Shown: positions 63,979 to 64,000 of the stretch, one piece after another
Layout of the letters: each line of letters starts with the position of its first letter
How positions within the stretch are numbered: position 1 is the stretch's first letter
Source of the DNA: an uncultured Mucilaginibacter sp.
Lineage (GTDB): Bacteria > Bacteroidota > Bacteroidia > Sphingobacteriales > Sphingobacteriaceae
Direction: 5' to 3'
Length of the DNA: 64,000 nt
Assembly (NCBI RefSeq): GCF_913773635.1
Contig: NZ_CAJYGQ010000003.1
Span: forward strand, 124,001-188,000
Notes under the pieces: model-generated
The model's database searches: none
Seen by the model: the letters and a program-made list of their open reading frames with translations, nothing else
Told to the model about the DNA's origin: nothing
Program-made: the position numbers and the translations under genes

Positions 63979-64000
63979 ACTTATTGCTACTGTAAATTGT

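Noticed and set aside
1..64000. Search for tRNA/rRNA genes, CRISPR arrays, transposases, integrases, phage genes and restriction or defence genes
   Set aside because: Nothing with the expected sequence pattern was found by reading. Small non-coding RNAs cannot be excluded by eye.

Overview
The window is chromosomal DNA from a member of the Bacteroidetes, most likely Sphingobacteriaceae (Mucilaginibacter or Pedobacter-like). This is an inference from gene content and sequence style. The gene content includes a CarboxypepD_reg/OMP beta-barrel protein, PdeM, BshA (bacillithiol synthesis), a B-type SdhCAB, YbhE-like lactonases, paired rhomboids behind mutL, and many Bacteroidetes-style lipoproteins and 'AQ' signal peptides. 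Several intergenic regions carry the Bacteroidetes promoter element TAnnTTTG instead of a sigma70 -10 box, and Shine-Dalgarno sequences are mostly weak. No tRNA, rRNA, CRISPR array, insertion sequence or prophage was found.

Layout. 1-8.1 kb: the end of pth, an outer-membrane beta-barrel protein, an ArsC/Spx-like protein, an M1 peptidase, an AT-rich acyltransferase-3 membrane protein, a carboxypeptidase-regulatory-like protein and the diadenylate cyclase cdaA. 8.1-9.7 kb: three small secreted proteins of unknown role (minus strand). 9.8-13.5 kb: sdhCAB (minus). 13.7-18.6 kb: a thioredoxin-like lipoprotein without its cysteines, pdeM, a DUF922-like protein, rsmI, serS and a small phosphatase. 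18.66-19.32 kb: a gene broken by two frameshifts. 19.3-21.3 kb: an M20 amidohydrolase and a Usp-like protein.

21.4-38.2 kb is a regulated efflux block. A first histidine kinase/response regulator pair (minus) faces a small exported protein, a membrane-fusion lipoprotein, an HAE1-type RND pump and a NodT-type outer-membrane factor (plus). A second, paralogous pair follows on the plus strand, and then a CusC/CusB/CusA-like heavy-metal RND operon. Four 11-bp direct repeats lie directly upstream of a TAnnTTTG box in front of the heavy-metal operon. They look like the target of the adjacent OmpR-type regulator.

38.3-64 kb is mostly housekeeping: a lipoprotein, pyruvate dehydrogenase E2 and E1-alpha (no E1-beta beside them), an NlpC/P60 peptidase, an SPFH protein, a DUF892 ferritin-like protein, an ABC-2 exporter, a double NTF2-like protein, cysS, and the run mutL-rhomboid-rhomboid-EEP hydrolase. 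These are followed by a YtcJ-like amidohydrolase overlapping a GH3-C/beta-lactamase fusion that lacks the GH3 catalytic domain, then bshA, a lipocalin-like lipoprotein and two lactonase paralogues (one secreted, one not) around a tiny zinc-ribbon ORF. I see no clearly novel defence or biosynthetic system. The best leads are the 11-bp operator array, the doubly frameshifted gene, the efflux-pump proton-relay variant and the truncated GH3/serine hydrolase fusion.
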